Assembly: GCA_021234155.1 (NCBI GenBank)
Contig: JAJEKV010000059.1
Coordinates: forward strand, 6,061,215 to 6,125,214
DNA length: 64,000 nucleotides
Source of the DNA: Isoetes taiwanensis
Lineage: Eukaryota; Streptophyta; Lycopodiopsida; Isoetales; Isoetaceae
Direction of reading: 5' to 3'
The notes under the pieces are model-generated. The model had not been told where the DNA came from. It saw nothing but the letters and a program-made list of their open reading frames with translations, and searched no databases. This document shows positions 11,271 to 23,382 of the stretch, in pieces. How positions within the stretch are numbered: the first letter of the stretch is position 1; each line of letters starts with the position of its first letter. Position numbers and translations under genes: made by a program.

Positions 11271-11348
11271 ATATTTTCAGAGGACCATGTAGATATATAT
11301 TAATAGAAATATTATATAAGATACAATTTTTCAAAACACAGAATTTTT

Positions 11349-12889
11349 TTAATAGTCATTGCCGAAGTGTTCATCATCGACTTTCTCATAATCATCCAGG
11401 TTAATTTTACGGCGGTCAATTTGCTCCTGATCTGCTCCAGCTTGGCCCGACGTCTCACCTTTCTCTGTATGAGAAGCTTCTTCGTCTGCCCCCTTCTGAG
11501 ATTCACCATCTTGCAAAGTCAAGACTTCCCGTTGGCGTTGGTCAATGGCCTTTGGGTCAAGCCAGGGGTACATGACGTTCTCGACCCTACCCAGAATGCC
11601 CGCTACGCATTTCATCTTTCCTAAGTCATGCTCGTATGTCACACTGATTCTTCCTACATGAAGGGATGCCCTAGAGAAGGCTCCACCAGAGAAGAAATCT
11701 AGTACGATGTTACCTTGAGGGCAGAGCTTATCAACAAGGTAGAACGCAGTTGCAGGACCAATCTGTTTATGCACCAGATATTCTCCCTCCATACCCTGCC
11801 AACTCCACTTAAACCTGTCTTGCATGAGTTTTTTAGCCATAACATCGCCCTCACTTCCGATGGCTTCCTTAGGAATAGGAGGAATTTCTGGGAGCTTTAG
11901 GATGGTCGCCATATAGCCTCGAGGTCCGTCTTGTCGAGGCTCTCCCGTGCAGTCTTGAAATCCTCAGCAAATAGAAGAGCTTGTGGCTCTTTGATTCGGA
12001 ACCACACAGTAGCTCCATCTCCTCTTCATAGATTCCTACAAACACTCTTGACCTGGATTCTAGTCTTTCAAGCGCACTGGCAAATAGTAAGTTATGCTCC
12101 GGCCTGACGAAACATAGAATCCAGTATGTCTCTACATCTGTCATCTGTGAGACTTTATTGAAGAACGCGGTTACAGTCTCACTATTCCAAACTGGAGTAA
12201 GCTGCCTTGCATCTAAACATATCATCATGGCGGTAGTATAATCGCATGTTCTGCCGGAATCCCCCGGCAGTGACATGCTCCACGATCCATCTTGGCAGAG
12301 CAGATTCTGTTTCAGGCTGAAGGATTTTTCGAATGGATCTGGCCAAGGAGAATGGCATGTTACCATGAACTCCCTCTTTGAGTATTCCTTCCTGTACCCA
12401 CTTATGGTGGCATACTCCCCAAGCCAGAAGTGCATTATCTGAGAAGTGGTCTGTGGCTTTCCGTAGGTCCTCGAATATCTTGTACTTAGTGCCAATTTGA
12501 TCTGCAATGAAGTGCAGTATCTCCTTCTTCATGTAAGCAAGTATTCTTAAGTTCTGCGCCCTCGTCTTGAAGAAATTCTCGCCTTTGTAATCTGAGGTGA
12601 CTTTGACGTATATATCCCCGCTTAAAGCTTCTTCGAGGACCTTGCTACAATCATCATAGTCCAAGCCCCTCATGCATCTAAGGTAGTTGTCACTGAAGTA
12701 ATCTTTGTCTTTAGCAAAATTGATTACTATAGCTTGACCCCTATTGTCCTTAAGTTCTCCCTTCCTCCATTTGTTCCACATCTGGCGGAAGAGTGCATAG
12801 ACATCATCTGGCATGAAGACAAACCGATTGACATCCTTCGTGTGTTTGCCCCTTAGAATCTTGTCTGTCATTTCAAGGTAGTGCTGCAA
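11349..12889 (-). pseudogene. Broken N6/N4 DNA methyltransferase-like gene
   Basis: Three minus-strand frames join head to tail. Frame one (12182-12889) is a Lys/Asp-rich helical region with no recognised domain and follows an acceptor-like CTTGCAG at ~12890. Frame two continues from about 12220 and carries CLDARQLTP then a WILCF segment, in the position where beta-class methyltransferases have DPPY (motif IV) and the following strand. Frame three (to 11349) has HKQIGPATAFYLVDKL then NIVLDFFSGGAFSRASL, a motif I (AdoMet-binding FxGxG-like) signature, and ends in an acidic Glu/Asp-rich tail. The order IV then I fits the beta class. Two frame changes (near 12200 and 11930) and the absent DPPY argue for a relic or a non-catalytic relative; sequencing indels are an alternative. 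The same layout is seen in the gene at 37.7-44.0 kb. Confidence 0.55.
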
Positions 12890-12950
12890 GAAAAATGGCG
12901 ATGTTAGAATTTCAAATGTTGCTATTTACATCTAATGGCGCAGCTGCGCT

Positions 12951-13018
12951 ATTTACATCAAATGGCGCAGCTGCGCCATTTCAACTCAAATGGCGCAGCT
13001 GCGCCATTTGATGTAAAT
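12951..13018. repeat. Perfect 31-bp inverted repeat made of GGCGCAGCTGCGCC palindromes
   Basis: Arms 12951-12981 and 12988-13018 are exact reverse complements around the loop CAACTC. Each arm itself contains a 22-bp perfect palindrome (12960-12981 and 12988-13009) with core GCGCAGCTGCGC. Further partial copies flank at ~12934 and ~13021-13052. Confidence 0.95.
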
Positions 13019-13104
13019 AACGCAGCTGCGCCATTTGAGTTGCTGCGCCATTTCGATAAATGTATGGCTAAGGAGACGTAAATGTACCAAACACCAGATG
13101 ACTT

Positions 13105-14056
13105 ATAAAATGAGCCACCTTGGCCACCTTGGCATGTTGGAGCCTGCGTGGCATGTTTGAGCCACCTTGGCATGATTGAGACTAGCTCGCATGTTGAAGC
13201 CTTGGTGGCACGTTGTAGCCCAGAGCCACGTGGCATGTTTGAGCCACCTTGGCATGTTGGAGCCTAGGTGGCATTTTGGAGGCCACGTGGCATGTTTGAG
13301 CCACTTGGCATGTTAGAGCCTAGGTGGCATGTTGGAGCCGCTTGGCATTTTGGAGCCTAGGTGGTATGTTTGAGCCTAGGTGACATGTTGGAGCCCACGT
13401 GGCATGTTTGAGCCACCTTGGCATGTTGGAGTCTAGGTGGCATGTTGGAACCCACGTGGCATGTTTGAGCCACCTTCACATGTTGGAGCCTAGGTGTCAT
13501 GGTGGAGCCCACGTAGGTGGCATGGTGGAGCCCGCATGTCATGTTTGTGCCGCCTTGGCATGTTGGAGCCTAGGTGGCATGTTGGAGCCTGCATGGCATT
13601 TCAGAGCCTAGGTGGCATGTTGGATCGTAGATGGCATGTTGTAGCCCACTTGGCATGTTTGAGCCACCTTGGCATGTTGGAGCCCGCATGGCATTTCGGA
13701 GCCTAGGTGGCATGTTTGAGCCACCTTGGCGTGTTAGAGCCTAGGTGACATGTTGGAGCCCGCATGGCATTTTGGAGCCTAGGTGGCATGTTTAAGCCAC
13801 CTTGGCATGTTTGAGCCTAGGTGGCATGTTGGAGCCCACGTGGTATGTTTGAGCCACCTTGACATGTTGGAGCCTAGGTGGCATGTTGGAGCCCACGTGG
13901 CAGGTTGGAGCCTAGGTGGTGTGGTGGAGCCCACGTGTTCAAATTGGATAAAATTTTATGTCAATGAATTGTAAGAAAGAGCCAGCAAACAATTTCAGAC
14001 CCTAAGTGGCATGTTTGAGTCACTTTGGCATGTTTGAGCCTAGGTGGCCTGTTGCA
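13105..14056. repeat. Minisatellite, ~19-20-bp unit
   Basis: Tandem variants of GGCATGTTGGAGCCTAGGT and GGCATGTTTGAGCCACCTT run from about 13105 to 13945 and again at 13998-14056. Related repeats reappear at 20410-20530, on the far side of Helitrons H4 and H5. Open frames across the array are by-products of the repeat. Confidence 0.9.
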
Positions 14057-14744
14057 AGGGGGAGTCACTTACAAGAACTCCCCAAACCACGTGCGTAAAC
14101 ATGAAGGGGTTACTTTTGTGGGTTCTTAGTATGTATACCTACGGTACAATGTACTTTATTTTTTGAATTCTTCGTACACTAACGGAGAGGGGTGCTCCGT
14201 GGCGAGGAACCGAACATGGTATGATACGGAGAGGGTGATTCGGCAGCTTATTCGTAGGGGCATCAATCAGATTGCAACACTAAGATTACTGGTAGTGTTT
14301 TTCTTTTGTTCTACTCGTTTTTTTTCCTTGGATGGGATTACAAATTTGAAAACGATTTGGCTTCCACTTGAGATTTTTTTCATCTTGTTTGGAGGATGGG
14401 TCACGAATGCTGAAACGATTTGGCTGCCACAGGTTGCAGATGTACCAGCTGTCTATTGCTAGTTCTATGTTGTTGTGGCTTACAAGATTCAATTCAAGCT
14501 TAATAATGAATGCAGTTTTGCTCTCATTGTTCTAAAGCTACGTCCAAGGATCATGCTTACTACATTTAGGCATTAAGTATTAATCAAAAGAACTTGTGTT
14601 TATGAGTGATTATAATGATCTTCCATACATGATAGAAAATAGATGTCTTTGTGAGAAAAGGGCTTTTGATCTATAAAGGAGACAATTCCAATTATAAAAA
14701 AACAGAGGTCTCTTATTCTTGATTTAGAAGGAAATAACTATATA
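14057..14744. other. Spacer without a recognised gene
   Basis: A 99-residue plus-strand frame at 14163-14462 has no identifiable domain. The motif AACGATTTGGCT(T/G)CCAC occurs twice (about 14352 and 14413). Nothing else is seen. Confidence 0.4.
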
Positions 14745-17449
14745 CTAGTAACAGTGCCCAGCGTTGCTGGGCATAAGCTGTGGGCCTGTAAATGATAAGG
14801 CAGCAGTGATACTGAGGCGCTGGCTCATCGCTCATGCATTATCCTTTCATTCAATGTCTAGCTTGCTTTCCAGTTCATCGCTCTCTTAGAAGCTTCTGCA
14901 TTTGTGTCCTTGGGCCTAGAATAGCTTGATGCATTGGGAAGGTTTCTTAATGTCTTCTATGTTTGTTAGTTGAAGTACTAGAGGTCAGCTCAAATTCATA
15001 ATGCATTGGAGGTGCCCTTAGATTGAGTTTACACTTTCTTTGATGGATTTCTTTTATTTTGTTTCTAAAAACCCTTCCACTTTTTTAATTTGTTCCTTTT
15101 CTTTTGTTTCTCTTATCTCTTGCATTTGTCTCACGTTGTAAGATGGTGTTCTCGCATCAACTCATGACCATAAGGTTGATGTTTTGATTAGAAGGGAAAA
15201 AGGACATAAATTTAGGCTGTTGACAAAGACTCATGAATTTGGATCCTTCGATCACTATAGCATTAAGATTCTTGCAATTTGGACCTAAATTCCAATGTCA
15301 TTGCTATGTTAAGGCTTATTGATCTAAACAAACATCTCTTAGAATACGATCTTCATGAAATTTCATAATACATCTGTTAGAGCATGTACAAAAGTTTCAG
15401 TAATTTATTGCACATGAATAACAATCATAAACTGCACAATTTAACAAAAGGGTAGGTAGGTTCAACTTGTTGAGACTCCTGCTATCCTTATATATTACTC
15501 AGAAACTTAGATTCTACAAATGCAAAATACAATATGGAATTAAATACCAAGAGCGAGCCCCATTAAGTCCCATTCTCAGATTTGTTTCATGCTCAAGGGC
15601 GGAACAGGGAGAAACCTGGCACACAACCAATCAGAAAAAATCTGCCATGTCCTTTCTCTTAAGTATAGAACCTGCTTTTGTAATCATTTGCTTCCTCAAT
15701 GATCTGTGATGGCCTTTCCTGTTATTTTGTCCGCTTCTCTTCCAAAATGCTAAACTTTCTTTTTGCGATGAGCATATCATTGGAAGACCATTTTAAAATA
15801 TGAATAAAGATAACATAGAACACAATAGCCAGCCCTGTAATCCGAATCCACTACATAACCCAGATTTTGCACTGCATGCAGCTCTGTTGCAAAGCAGAAT
15901 CCATTTTTTATGCGAGCCTTGTAAAATCATGTGTAGGAAGAACAAACACCATATGCACTTTTTCATTCTTCTTCTCTGTGGCTGTGATGACCTGATGCTT
16001 TGCCTACTAAACTCTGCCCCCGATTGATGAATTCAAATAGAAGGAAAAGGGTAAACGTAACCTAAGATATGAACAGAGGAGTAAAAAACCTAAAACATCC
16101 AAATATGAAGAACCGCATCATGCAGACTTGCAGTTCAGAGCGGCAGCTTCCTATTTGCTGCTGGAAATTGTGCCCTAATATTTTGCCATATTTTCATGAT
16201 CCTTAATCCGAGCGAAAAGGTCACAGATTCAACCACATCTTTGTTTCTTAGGTTTTACAGCAGTGCTAGGAATTGAACTGCGCCAGTGGTGCAAATCCGC
16301 CATGAATCAAAGGCCATGGCTTATGCTTCGCACTGCCATAAGACATTAATAGCAGCTCTGTCGTCATATGTTTCGTAGCTGATAAGCATAGTTTTTATAT
16401 AAGAACCAACCTTATCCTTCCTTACGGCAGCAAGCAGAAGAAAACATAAGAAAAGAATCATTTTTAAGAAAAACCAATATCATAAACTTACAGCACCCTA
16501 TATCTGAAGACTATTCCAGCACATCACCATGAATGGCATCACCTTCTCAAATGTGTGCTTTAGATCAGCTCAAATGTGTTTCCAAATTGAGGCTCTGCAT
16601 TAATAGCAAGTAAGAAATGTACTGAAATACTGACAAAATGGAATCAGGTAAAATAATGGATTTAAGCTTACTTTTTCTAAGAAGAAATTTGGCAACCCTC
16701 AAGAAACCTCTGTTACTCTTCAGAATGTTAAATACGCATCCAGACATCTTTACACCATCTAGATGCATGCACCTTGCCTCACAAATCTTGCATCATACAT
16801 GAGCAGAAACAATCTCGAATGAAGTGTAGTTGGACCCTCCCAATAAAATTTAACCATGAATGGCATCGCCTTCTCAAATGTGTGCTTTAGATCAGCTCAA
16901 ATGTATTTCCAAACTGCCTAAAATAGGCTCTGTCTACAAAAAACATCCAGCTTGGTTAAAACGGGGTACATCCAACAACCCCTGTTTTATAAAAAACTTA
17001 GCAACTATAGGGGACCGGAATACCATTTTGCACAGCTCCATTCAATGCAGAGAGTCTAGCCTGCTGGGATAAACACAGTAACAACACCATTGATATGACA
17101 TATATCCAGAAGCTTCCAATCATAAAAATTCTGCCTTGTAAAGATAAGCCATCTCATCAACTCCTTTAGAAAATCATCCCAAACCCATCAGGAATCAATT
17201 TCTCTACCTTCAACTTGCTGCAATGTGCTCGATCAGCTCCAACCTCCGGCCGATAAGGGATTAGGGAAACTGTGGCCGATCTAAATAGATAAGGGATTAG
17301 AGAAAACACGATAGGGAAAAAAGGATTTTTTAGGGTTCAAAATCACATAAACCGTGCGATCTAAACCGTGCGATCTAAGCCATGAATAATCTTAGCCGTC
17401 GGATTTAGGGCGTGGTCCATTACTTGCACTAAAACATTATAATATAAGA
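14745..17449 (-). mobile_element. Non-autonomous Helitron H4
   Basis: On the minus strand it begins TCTTATATTATAATGTTTTA at 17449 and ends with the GCCCAGC/GCTGGGC hairpin (14774-14790) and CTAG (14745-14748). Flanks are A at 14744 and T at 17450. No recognisable captured gene is present. A ~63-bp direct repeat containing TTCTCAAATGTGTGCTTTAG occurs at about 16524-16586 and 16853-16915. The region just inside the 5' end carries the CTAAATCCGACGG-type phrase also found in other copies. Confidence 0.85.
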
Positions 17450-17665
17450 TAGTATATACTTAAAGAAAGTTACGTATACATATTGGGGGTATATGTAATG
17501 TTCACAGAAGGTCGTATACGAGGGGTTTTTTAATTGATAAATGACGTATAAAATTGGGAGGGGGTATATGCATGTAAAATTTGAAAATCGTATGGTAGGG
17601 GTTTTTGATTAAAAAAGTGTCGTATATAGGGGTTTTTTTACAACCCTATGTATGCAGGTGGCATA
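17450..17665. repeat. Short degenerate repeats between two Helitrons
   Basis: This host segment has three loose copies of a CGTAT...AGGGGTTTTT motif (near 17510, 17590 and 17620). No coding potential. Confidence 0.5.
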
Positions 17666-17960
17666 TCCTTTATTATAAAATTATTGTGTATGTCTGTCTT
17701 GAACCTCGCCCTAGATTGGGCGGCTGAGATTATATCAGGCCACGTGGGCATCATCTAAGCCCTTCGTATTGTGGTGTGGTTGCCTTCTCCCCGTCGAACG
17801 GCCGCCATAGCCATCCTCTGTGCTAAGTCCTCTGCTTGGCTTGGAGTCGCTATTAGGCTAGAACTCGAGATAGTTTTCTTAGTTTAGGTTATTGTTTGTG
17901 TGGAGTAGCATGCCTCCTCTTTGTCGGGAAAATATGGTTGGGGCATTTTGAGCTCCAGCT

Positions 17961-18146
17961 ATGGTGGATTTTGGCAGCGATGGTGGAACAGTGGACCCAT
18001 TAGGTGTAGGCACAGGATCTGGAGCTCACTTTGATGCTGAACATCAGTCGTTAAAGCGAAGGGCGTCTCGGGAAGCTCGATCTTACACAATAGCAAATAT
18101 GGCATATGATCGCAAAAGGATTCCCGCAGATGTCGGCTTGCGGTAG
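17961..18146 (+). CDS. Unidentified captured ORF in H5
   Basis: A 61-residue frame starts ATGGTGGATTTTGGCAGC and has balanced base composition. A splice-donor-like CGGTAGGT follows at the end of the frame, so it may be a first coding exon. The residues DFGSDGGT superficially recall the Hsp70 phosphate-binding start (DFGTT), but the following sequence does not match. It may be the 5' exon of the HSPA12-like gene downstream, or a separate capture. Confidence 0.3.
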   Translation: MVDFGSDGGTVDPLGVGTGSGAHFDAEHQSLKRRASREARSYTIANMAYDRKRIPADVGLR

Positions 18147-18568
18147 GTATTCGGGAGGAGAAACTCGCAAAACCTTTCTTCATCACTCAAAATCTTTGTT
18201 CCTCGCCGTAATCTCTGCTCATGGCTCTGCAAAAGGGATTATGTCATGCGGGCTGGTATGCATCTTGGTTATGGTAGTCAAAGGATAGATGTTTAAATCG
18301 ATGGTGGTTTATTTTAAATAGGCTGAGCGATGTTGAGGTAAGATTTTGGTTTATGTTTGGCTTTGTTCTTCTTCTTCACTCATTTCATTTTTCATTGGCA
18401 ACGATAATCTAGCTTCGAAACAAAGTGGACCGCGATGCATTTGTTTGTGGATAGGCCCAAGAACATGCATTTGCTGTAGATCTATGCTTCTTAGAATAGG
18501 AAGGCAAAAGCAAAGATAGATAGCTTGCTTTAGGTCCTTAAGTTATTCTGCATATTTGGCTATGGCTT

Positions 18569-19375
18569 TTGTGCCTTTGGGCCTTTGGGCCTTTCGTGAG
18601 TAGGAAGCCTTCTAAGGCAAGATGCTTCCGGCAAGTTTTATTGCAAAACCAGACCAGTTTGTACTATGCCGACCGGACTGATGGCTCCTTGGAATTAAAG
18701 GAATGGGGATGGTCTGCATATGTTAAGTACCTCAAAGAAGCTGCAAAATACAAAGAAACGACAAAAGGGAAAGCATTGGAGATATTGCTTCGATTCTGGA
18801 TGCTAATAATAACGTGTCATACTTCTTCACCAAGTTCAAGCTCTTTTTAATTCCAGAATATCCTAAGGAATTGCCTTCAGGTATCATGGTTGAGAGGCTG
18901 ATAACAGACTATTTGAGAGCCATGTCGGAGTTTGCCATAGGCAAACTGAAAGAAAAGTATGGCAGCAACCGTTTTCAAAAGTCTCATGTAAAATGGTGTC
19001 TCCACAAAGGCACGCAATATGGAGTGAGCAAATAAAGCAGAAAATGGAAGTGTGTGCAGAAAAGGCTGGAATGGTTTTAGGGGCAAATTGTAGGGATCCT
19101 TGCACTAGCACACATCCTCTGGCCATAGTGTTAGAACCTGAAGCAGCTTCTATGTATTCCCAGAAGAAACTGCCTTACTTAAAGGCAGGCGAAAGGTTCT
19201 TAGTTGTTGATATTGGTGATGGAACTATAGACCTTGCATCACATGAAAAAGTCAATGATATCTCGCTACAAGTTCGAGAAATAAATATGAATAGTGGAAC
19301 TATAGGTGGTGGAACGTTTGTGGATGAACACTTCAGGAAATTTGTGTGCCAAAAATTGAATGCTTTGCGGTTTTA
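18569..19375 (+). pseudogene. HSPA12-type Hsp70 fragment captured in Helitron
   Basis: Hsp70-family ATPase fragments lie in order on the plus strand. The frame near 18814-18990 has FFTKFKLFL...LPSGIMVERLITDYLR, as in HSPA12 proteins. The frame from ~19011 to the stop at 19375 has SEQIKQKM, LEPEAASMY (the EPEAA motif), LVVDIGDGTIDL (the phosphate-2 loop, where family members usually have GGGTxD) and GGGTFVDEHF. HSPA12-like proteins are a divergent Hsp70 branch with an actin-like ATPase fold. The ATPase N-terminus and the C-terminal half are missing, and a frame or intron change separates the two parts near 18990-19010. The truncation inside a Helitron is consistent with gene capture. Confidence 0.65.
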
Positions 19376-20389
19376 GTCAAAAGAATCATACTATTGCCTT
19401 AGAGTTCTGCGAGTTGGTGGCTTAATAGGAAATGTGGTTTTACCGGTCATCAAGTCTTCCATGGCCGATTCCATCTTTGCTGTAACCGAGCAATTGCCAA
19501 TAGCCGATGATCTTTGAACATCATTAAATAACAACAAACTTACTATCAGAACATTGTTAAATAACAACATACTTCCTATCAATGCTATTGGCATAAAAGC
19601 AACTTATTATCAATGCTATTGGCATAAAAGCAACTTATTATCGTTCACAACTTATTAGCAAGTGCAAACAGTCACAACTTAATGCTCACTCATGCTTTTG
19701 AAACTTTATCACTTTTCATCAATAAAGATTTAAAGCAATGTCATTGCAATTGAAAGTTCATGTGCATAATAGATGTTAAATTTGCACTCTGAGTTTGCAC
19801 TTAGCTGGGGATTTTAAATATTTTAATCCAATGCAGTTTTCCCAAGGGTATGAGGGCAGCATATACCTGGAGATGTTAAGTCTTTGTGAAGCAAGTTGCA
19901 TGATAGATGTCAAGTTAGATATTTTAAATATTTGAAACCAATGCAATTTTCCCATGTGTGCCTTTCCATGTCGTTTTTTCTTAATTGATGTAGTCTTGCA
20001 GAACAATGCGGCCCATATACAAAAGTCATAGAGTTGTGGGCAAACTATTGAGGCAACAACAACATTCCTAAGGTTCATATAGGTGTGGTTAACAAATTAT
20101 TAGAGGCAACAACAACATTCCTAAGGTTCATATAGGTGTATTTGTATTTGTTGCCCAAACATTGCCCAGCAACACTGGGTATGGTCTAAGCTATATCATA
20201 TTGAATGTTGTGTGCATATTTAAAATAAGAACCTATAATATCACAGAGTGCCTCACTTTACATATGCACACAACAATTACAAAAATAAGAACTACAGAGC
20301 GAGCATATTTTGGGCATGCTTTTCTCATTGCGGCCCAAAATATTTAAGGCCCTCAACATATGCCCAGCAACGCTGGGCACCATTACTAG

Positions 20390-20960
20390 TCCCCTATAGG
20401 ATAGGTGCACCCCCCGGGGCCTGTTGGAGCCCGCAAGGCATATCGGAGCCTAGGTGGCATGTTTAAGCCACCTTGGCATGTTGGATAGGAGGTGGCATGT
20501 TGGAGCTCATGTGGCATGTTTGAGCCTAAGAAGCCAAAGAACATCTATTAGAGATCCCAAAATAGAAAGTAGATGATTTTGATGGATTGGATAAAGGACA
20601 GAAAACAAACATAATTAAGATCATGATGAGACGCCATGATCTCAAATACAAAGTAACAGATGGCAGAAAATCAAAAGGACAGAGAGCATATATAAGCTAT
20701 GCAATCTAAACCAGATAGAAGACGAAGACAACCTGATAAGAAATTGCATGGTCTACAAGGAAATAAGGGAGCGATACAATACAATAAATTGGGATGTAAT
20801 ATCCATATGAATCTTGGAGAGTAAGAACACACTAACACAATTGACATAACACTGGGGGAGCTGACAAAGATATACCAATGTTTGTGCAAGGGAAAGGGGT
20901 TCATAATATGAGTTAAAACTTAAGCAGAACCCCTCGACACAAAAATGTACATATCTAATA
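20390..20960. other. Minisatellite remnant and spacer
   Basis: About 20410-20530 continues the GGCATGTTGGAGCC minisatellite of 13.1-14.1 kb. The rest (20530-20960) has no recognised gene. Confidence 0.6.
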
Positions 20961-23382
20961 CTAGAAAAAGTGCCCAGCGTTGCTGGGCTTTTCGTCAGGC
21001 AAAAAATTTTGTGAGTACGATGTTCAATATTTTTCAACAATTCACAATGGACAATGCATTTCTACAATGTCAAAGCTATGACAACATTAGGGCCTGGTGT
21101 CTGGCAGATGCATCCTTTATGACACTTCTCGAGTAAAATTAAGAATTTTAATAACCATGTATGACAAAGTACATGGAGCCTGTAAAATGTGCATTTGTGC
21201 CTTTTGAAACTGGCATAATGGTGTTATTAGTTAGAAGGCTTATAGGGCTGTAGGATTGACGATTTATAATGGGATTCTTATGGCAAGCCAAAGGAAAAAT
21301 ACTCTAAATAAATATATTGTAAAGACAAATGTACGACACCTTTACATAAGTTCAAGTTGCAGAGGTAGACTATCTTCAGTTATTTCTGTGTCGTGGGTTT
21401 GTATTCATGAGGTATATCGGCCTGCCTTGCTTTAGAATCATTCGATGTTTGATGTGCATTTGCTCAGTGTGCCATGTTTCTTTCTTTGTAATCAATTGCT
21501 TGGTTTACCCATTACTTATTTAGCCTCACATTTACACTTTCCTCTACAGTTTCAGCAGGCCCACTTTGTCTACCTGAAATATATCTAGCTCCAAATGAGC
21601 ATTTTGAGCTATTAAACTCATCGAGAACATACACATACTGGCAATGGGTCCTCTTGAATGAAATTTGATTGAGTCTATTCATCTTTGAATGTCTGGTAAT
21701 GGGATCAATCAAGCATGAGCTTCTTGTATGAGAGATATTTGCTTTTACAACTTTATCCCTCTGGTTAAACTGGAATTCTGAAGTTCTACTGCCACCACTT
21801 GGGCATTGCCAAGTTATGGTCTTCAATAAGGCACCCTTTTTTTTTTTACTTATATCTGCTATGGTAGAAGCTTTGGTTCACCTTGCAAATGGGACAGGAA
21901 TAATGGCTTGTGCAGCTTATAGGTAGGTTTGCCGACTTGCGACAATCCAACGCATGATGTCCCGGATTTTCCACTGGCCTGTATTTTCGCTAAACCTAGT
22001 AGTACCCAGCTTCAAATTTTTTGTATGCCCCAGTTCTGCACAACATCACAGCCCATGCACCCTCCTTTTCCTTTTTTCCCCATCCTCCTCTGCCTTTTCC
22101 CTCTTCCTCTTTCCCCTTTTCTCCCTTTTTTTTTCCTTCCCCAATGCTCTTTTTCCCTTCCTTTTTTCCCTTTCCTCATCCTTTCCCTCTTCCCTTTTTT
22201 CTCGTCCCCTTTTCCCCTTCCTCTCTTCCTCTTTTTTCATTCCTTGCTCTCCACCCTTTTCCCCCTCCCTTTTCCTCCTTTTCCCACCCTTTTCCCTCTT
22301 TCTTTTTTCTCGATGCCTTTTTATCTTTCTTTTCCCCCTCTCTTTTTCTTTTCCCCTTTCTCTGTCCCCTTTTCTATGCCATTTTCCCCTTTCCTTCTCG
22401 TCTTTCCTCATCTTTTCTCTCTAACCTTTTCCCTTTCTTTTTTCGATGCCCTATTTTGCTTCCCTTTTTCTCTTTCTTCACCCTTTCCCTTTTCCTTTTT
22501 TTTTTGCATGTCCTTTCCGCCTTCCCTTTTGCCCTTTTTCTAGGTTCCCTTTTCCCCTTTCCATCTCCCTTTTTCTTTTTTCCTTTCCCTTTCCCTTTTT
22601 CCATGCACTTTGTTCGTCCCCTTCTTCCACCCTTTTCCTCTTCAGCTTTTTTCCCACCCTTTTCTCACCCTTTCCCTATTTCTCTTTTCTCGATGCCTTT
22701 TTATCTTCCTTTTTTCCCTCTCTTTTTCTTTTCCCCTTTCCCTTTACCTTTTTCCATGCCATTTTCCTTTTCCTCTCTCCTCTTTCTTCACCTTTTCTCT
22801 CTAACATTTTCCCTTTCTTTTTTCGATACTATCTTTTCGCTTCCCTTTTCCTCTTTTCTTCACCATTTTCCTCTTTCCTTTTTTCCCATGCCCTTTCCCC
22901 CTTTCCTTTTGCCCTTTTCCTCGTGCCTTTTTTCCAGGTTCCCTTTTCCCCATTCAATCTCCCTTTTTCTTTTTTTCCTTTCCCTTTCTCTTTTCCCATA
23001 TGCTTTGTTCGTCCCCTTTTTCCCACCCTTTTCCCTTACCTTTTTCTCCTTTTCCCACCCTTCTCTTTTTCCTTTCCTTTCTCCCTCTCTATTTCTATTC
23101 TTGTTTTCATTTTTTCCATGCCATTTTTCTCTTTCTTTTTCCCCTTTCTTTGCCTTTTTCCTTTTCCTCTTTTTCCCATACCTTTTTTCCCTTATCTTTT
23201 CCCTTTTACCCGTGCCTTACCTCCCCTTTCCTTTTCCTATCTCCTTAAGAAATCAAATCATGACTAATCACGGTAGTGGAAAGTCGTGCGATAAATCTCA
23301 GCCTTCATTTTCAATCAGATGATCTCAGCCATTTAAATTAGGGATTGATCCATTCAATACGATATAACATTATAATATAAGA
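20961..23382 (-). mobile_element. Non-autonomous Helitron H6, abutting H7
   Basis: On the minus strand it starts TCTTATATTATAATGTTAT at 23382 and ends with the hairpin (20971-20988) and CTAG at 20961-20964, preceded on the plus strand by A at 20960. Its 5' end touches the CTAG 3' end of H7 (23383) with no base between. The interior is largely a CCCTTTT-type array on the plus strand (AAAAGGG on the element's sense strand). No gene is recognised. Confidence 0.85.
22050..23250 (-). repeat. (AAAAGGG)n array in H6
   Basis: The plus strand is almost only C and T; the purine strand is the minus strand, which is the sense of H6. Higher-order subunits containing TTTTTCCATGCC and TTTTCTCGATGCC recur. 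The long Phe/Pro/Ser-rich open frames here are low-complexity artefacts. Confidence 0.92.

Larger units (their letters stand above)
10523..11300. other. Spacer with hairpin and GCGC-type repeats
   Basis: This holds the perfect hairpin listed below and, from about 10920 to 11265, several degenerate copies of a unit containing CGCTATTTGCTTGAACGTGAAA or variants. No gene is seen. Confidence 0.6.
17666..20389 (+). mobile_element. Helitron H5 with captured Hsp70-like exons
   Basis: The start TCCTTTATTATAAAATTAT at 17666 (after A) is the second 5'-end type in this window, shared with H8, H12 and H13. It ends with the GCCCAGC/GCTGGGC hairpin (20362-20378) and CTAG at 20386-20389 before T. A second, mutated hairpin (CCCAGCAACACTGGG) near 20164 lacks a CTAG and may be an older end. 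The interior holds fragments of an HSPA12-type gene at 18.6-19.4 kb and an unidentified ORF at 17961-18146. Confidence 0.85.

Noticed and set aside
13357-13974. Trp/His/Met-rich ORFs in the minisatellite
   Set aside because: Produced by the tandem unit in different frames; no start context or homologous protein is evident.
13105-14056. CRISPR-like or coding repeat
   Set aside because: The repeats are contiguous 19-20-bp variants without unique spacers, and frames through them are low-complexity. It is a minisatellite.
20362-20389. Rho-independent terminator
   Set aside because: The GCCCAGC hairpins are not followed by a T-run, and they sit at fixed distance from CTAG at Helitron ends.
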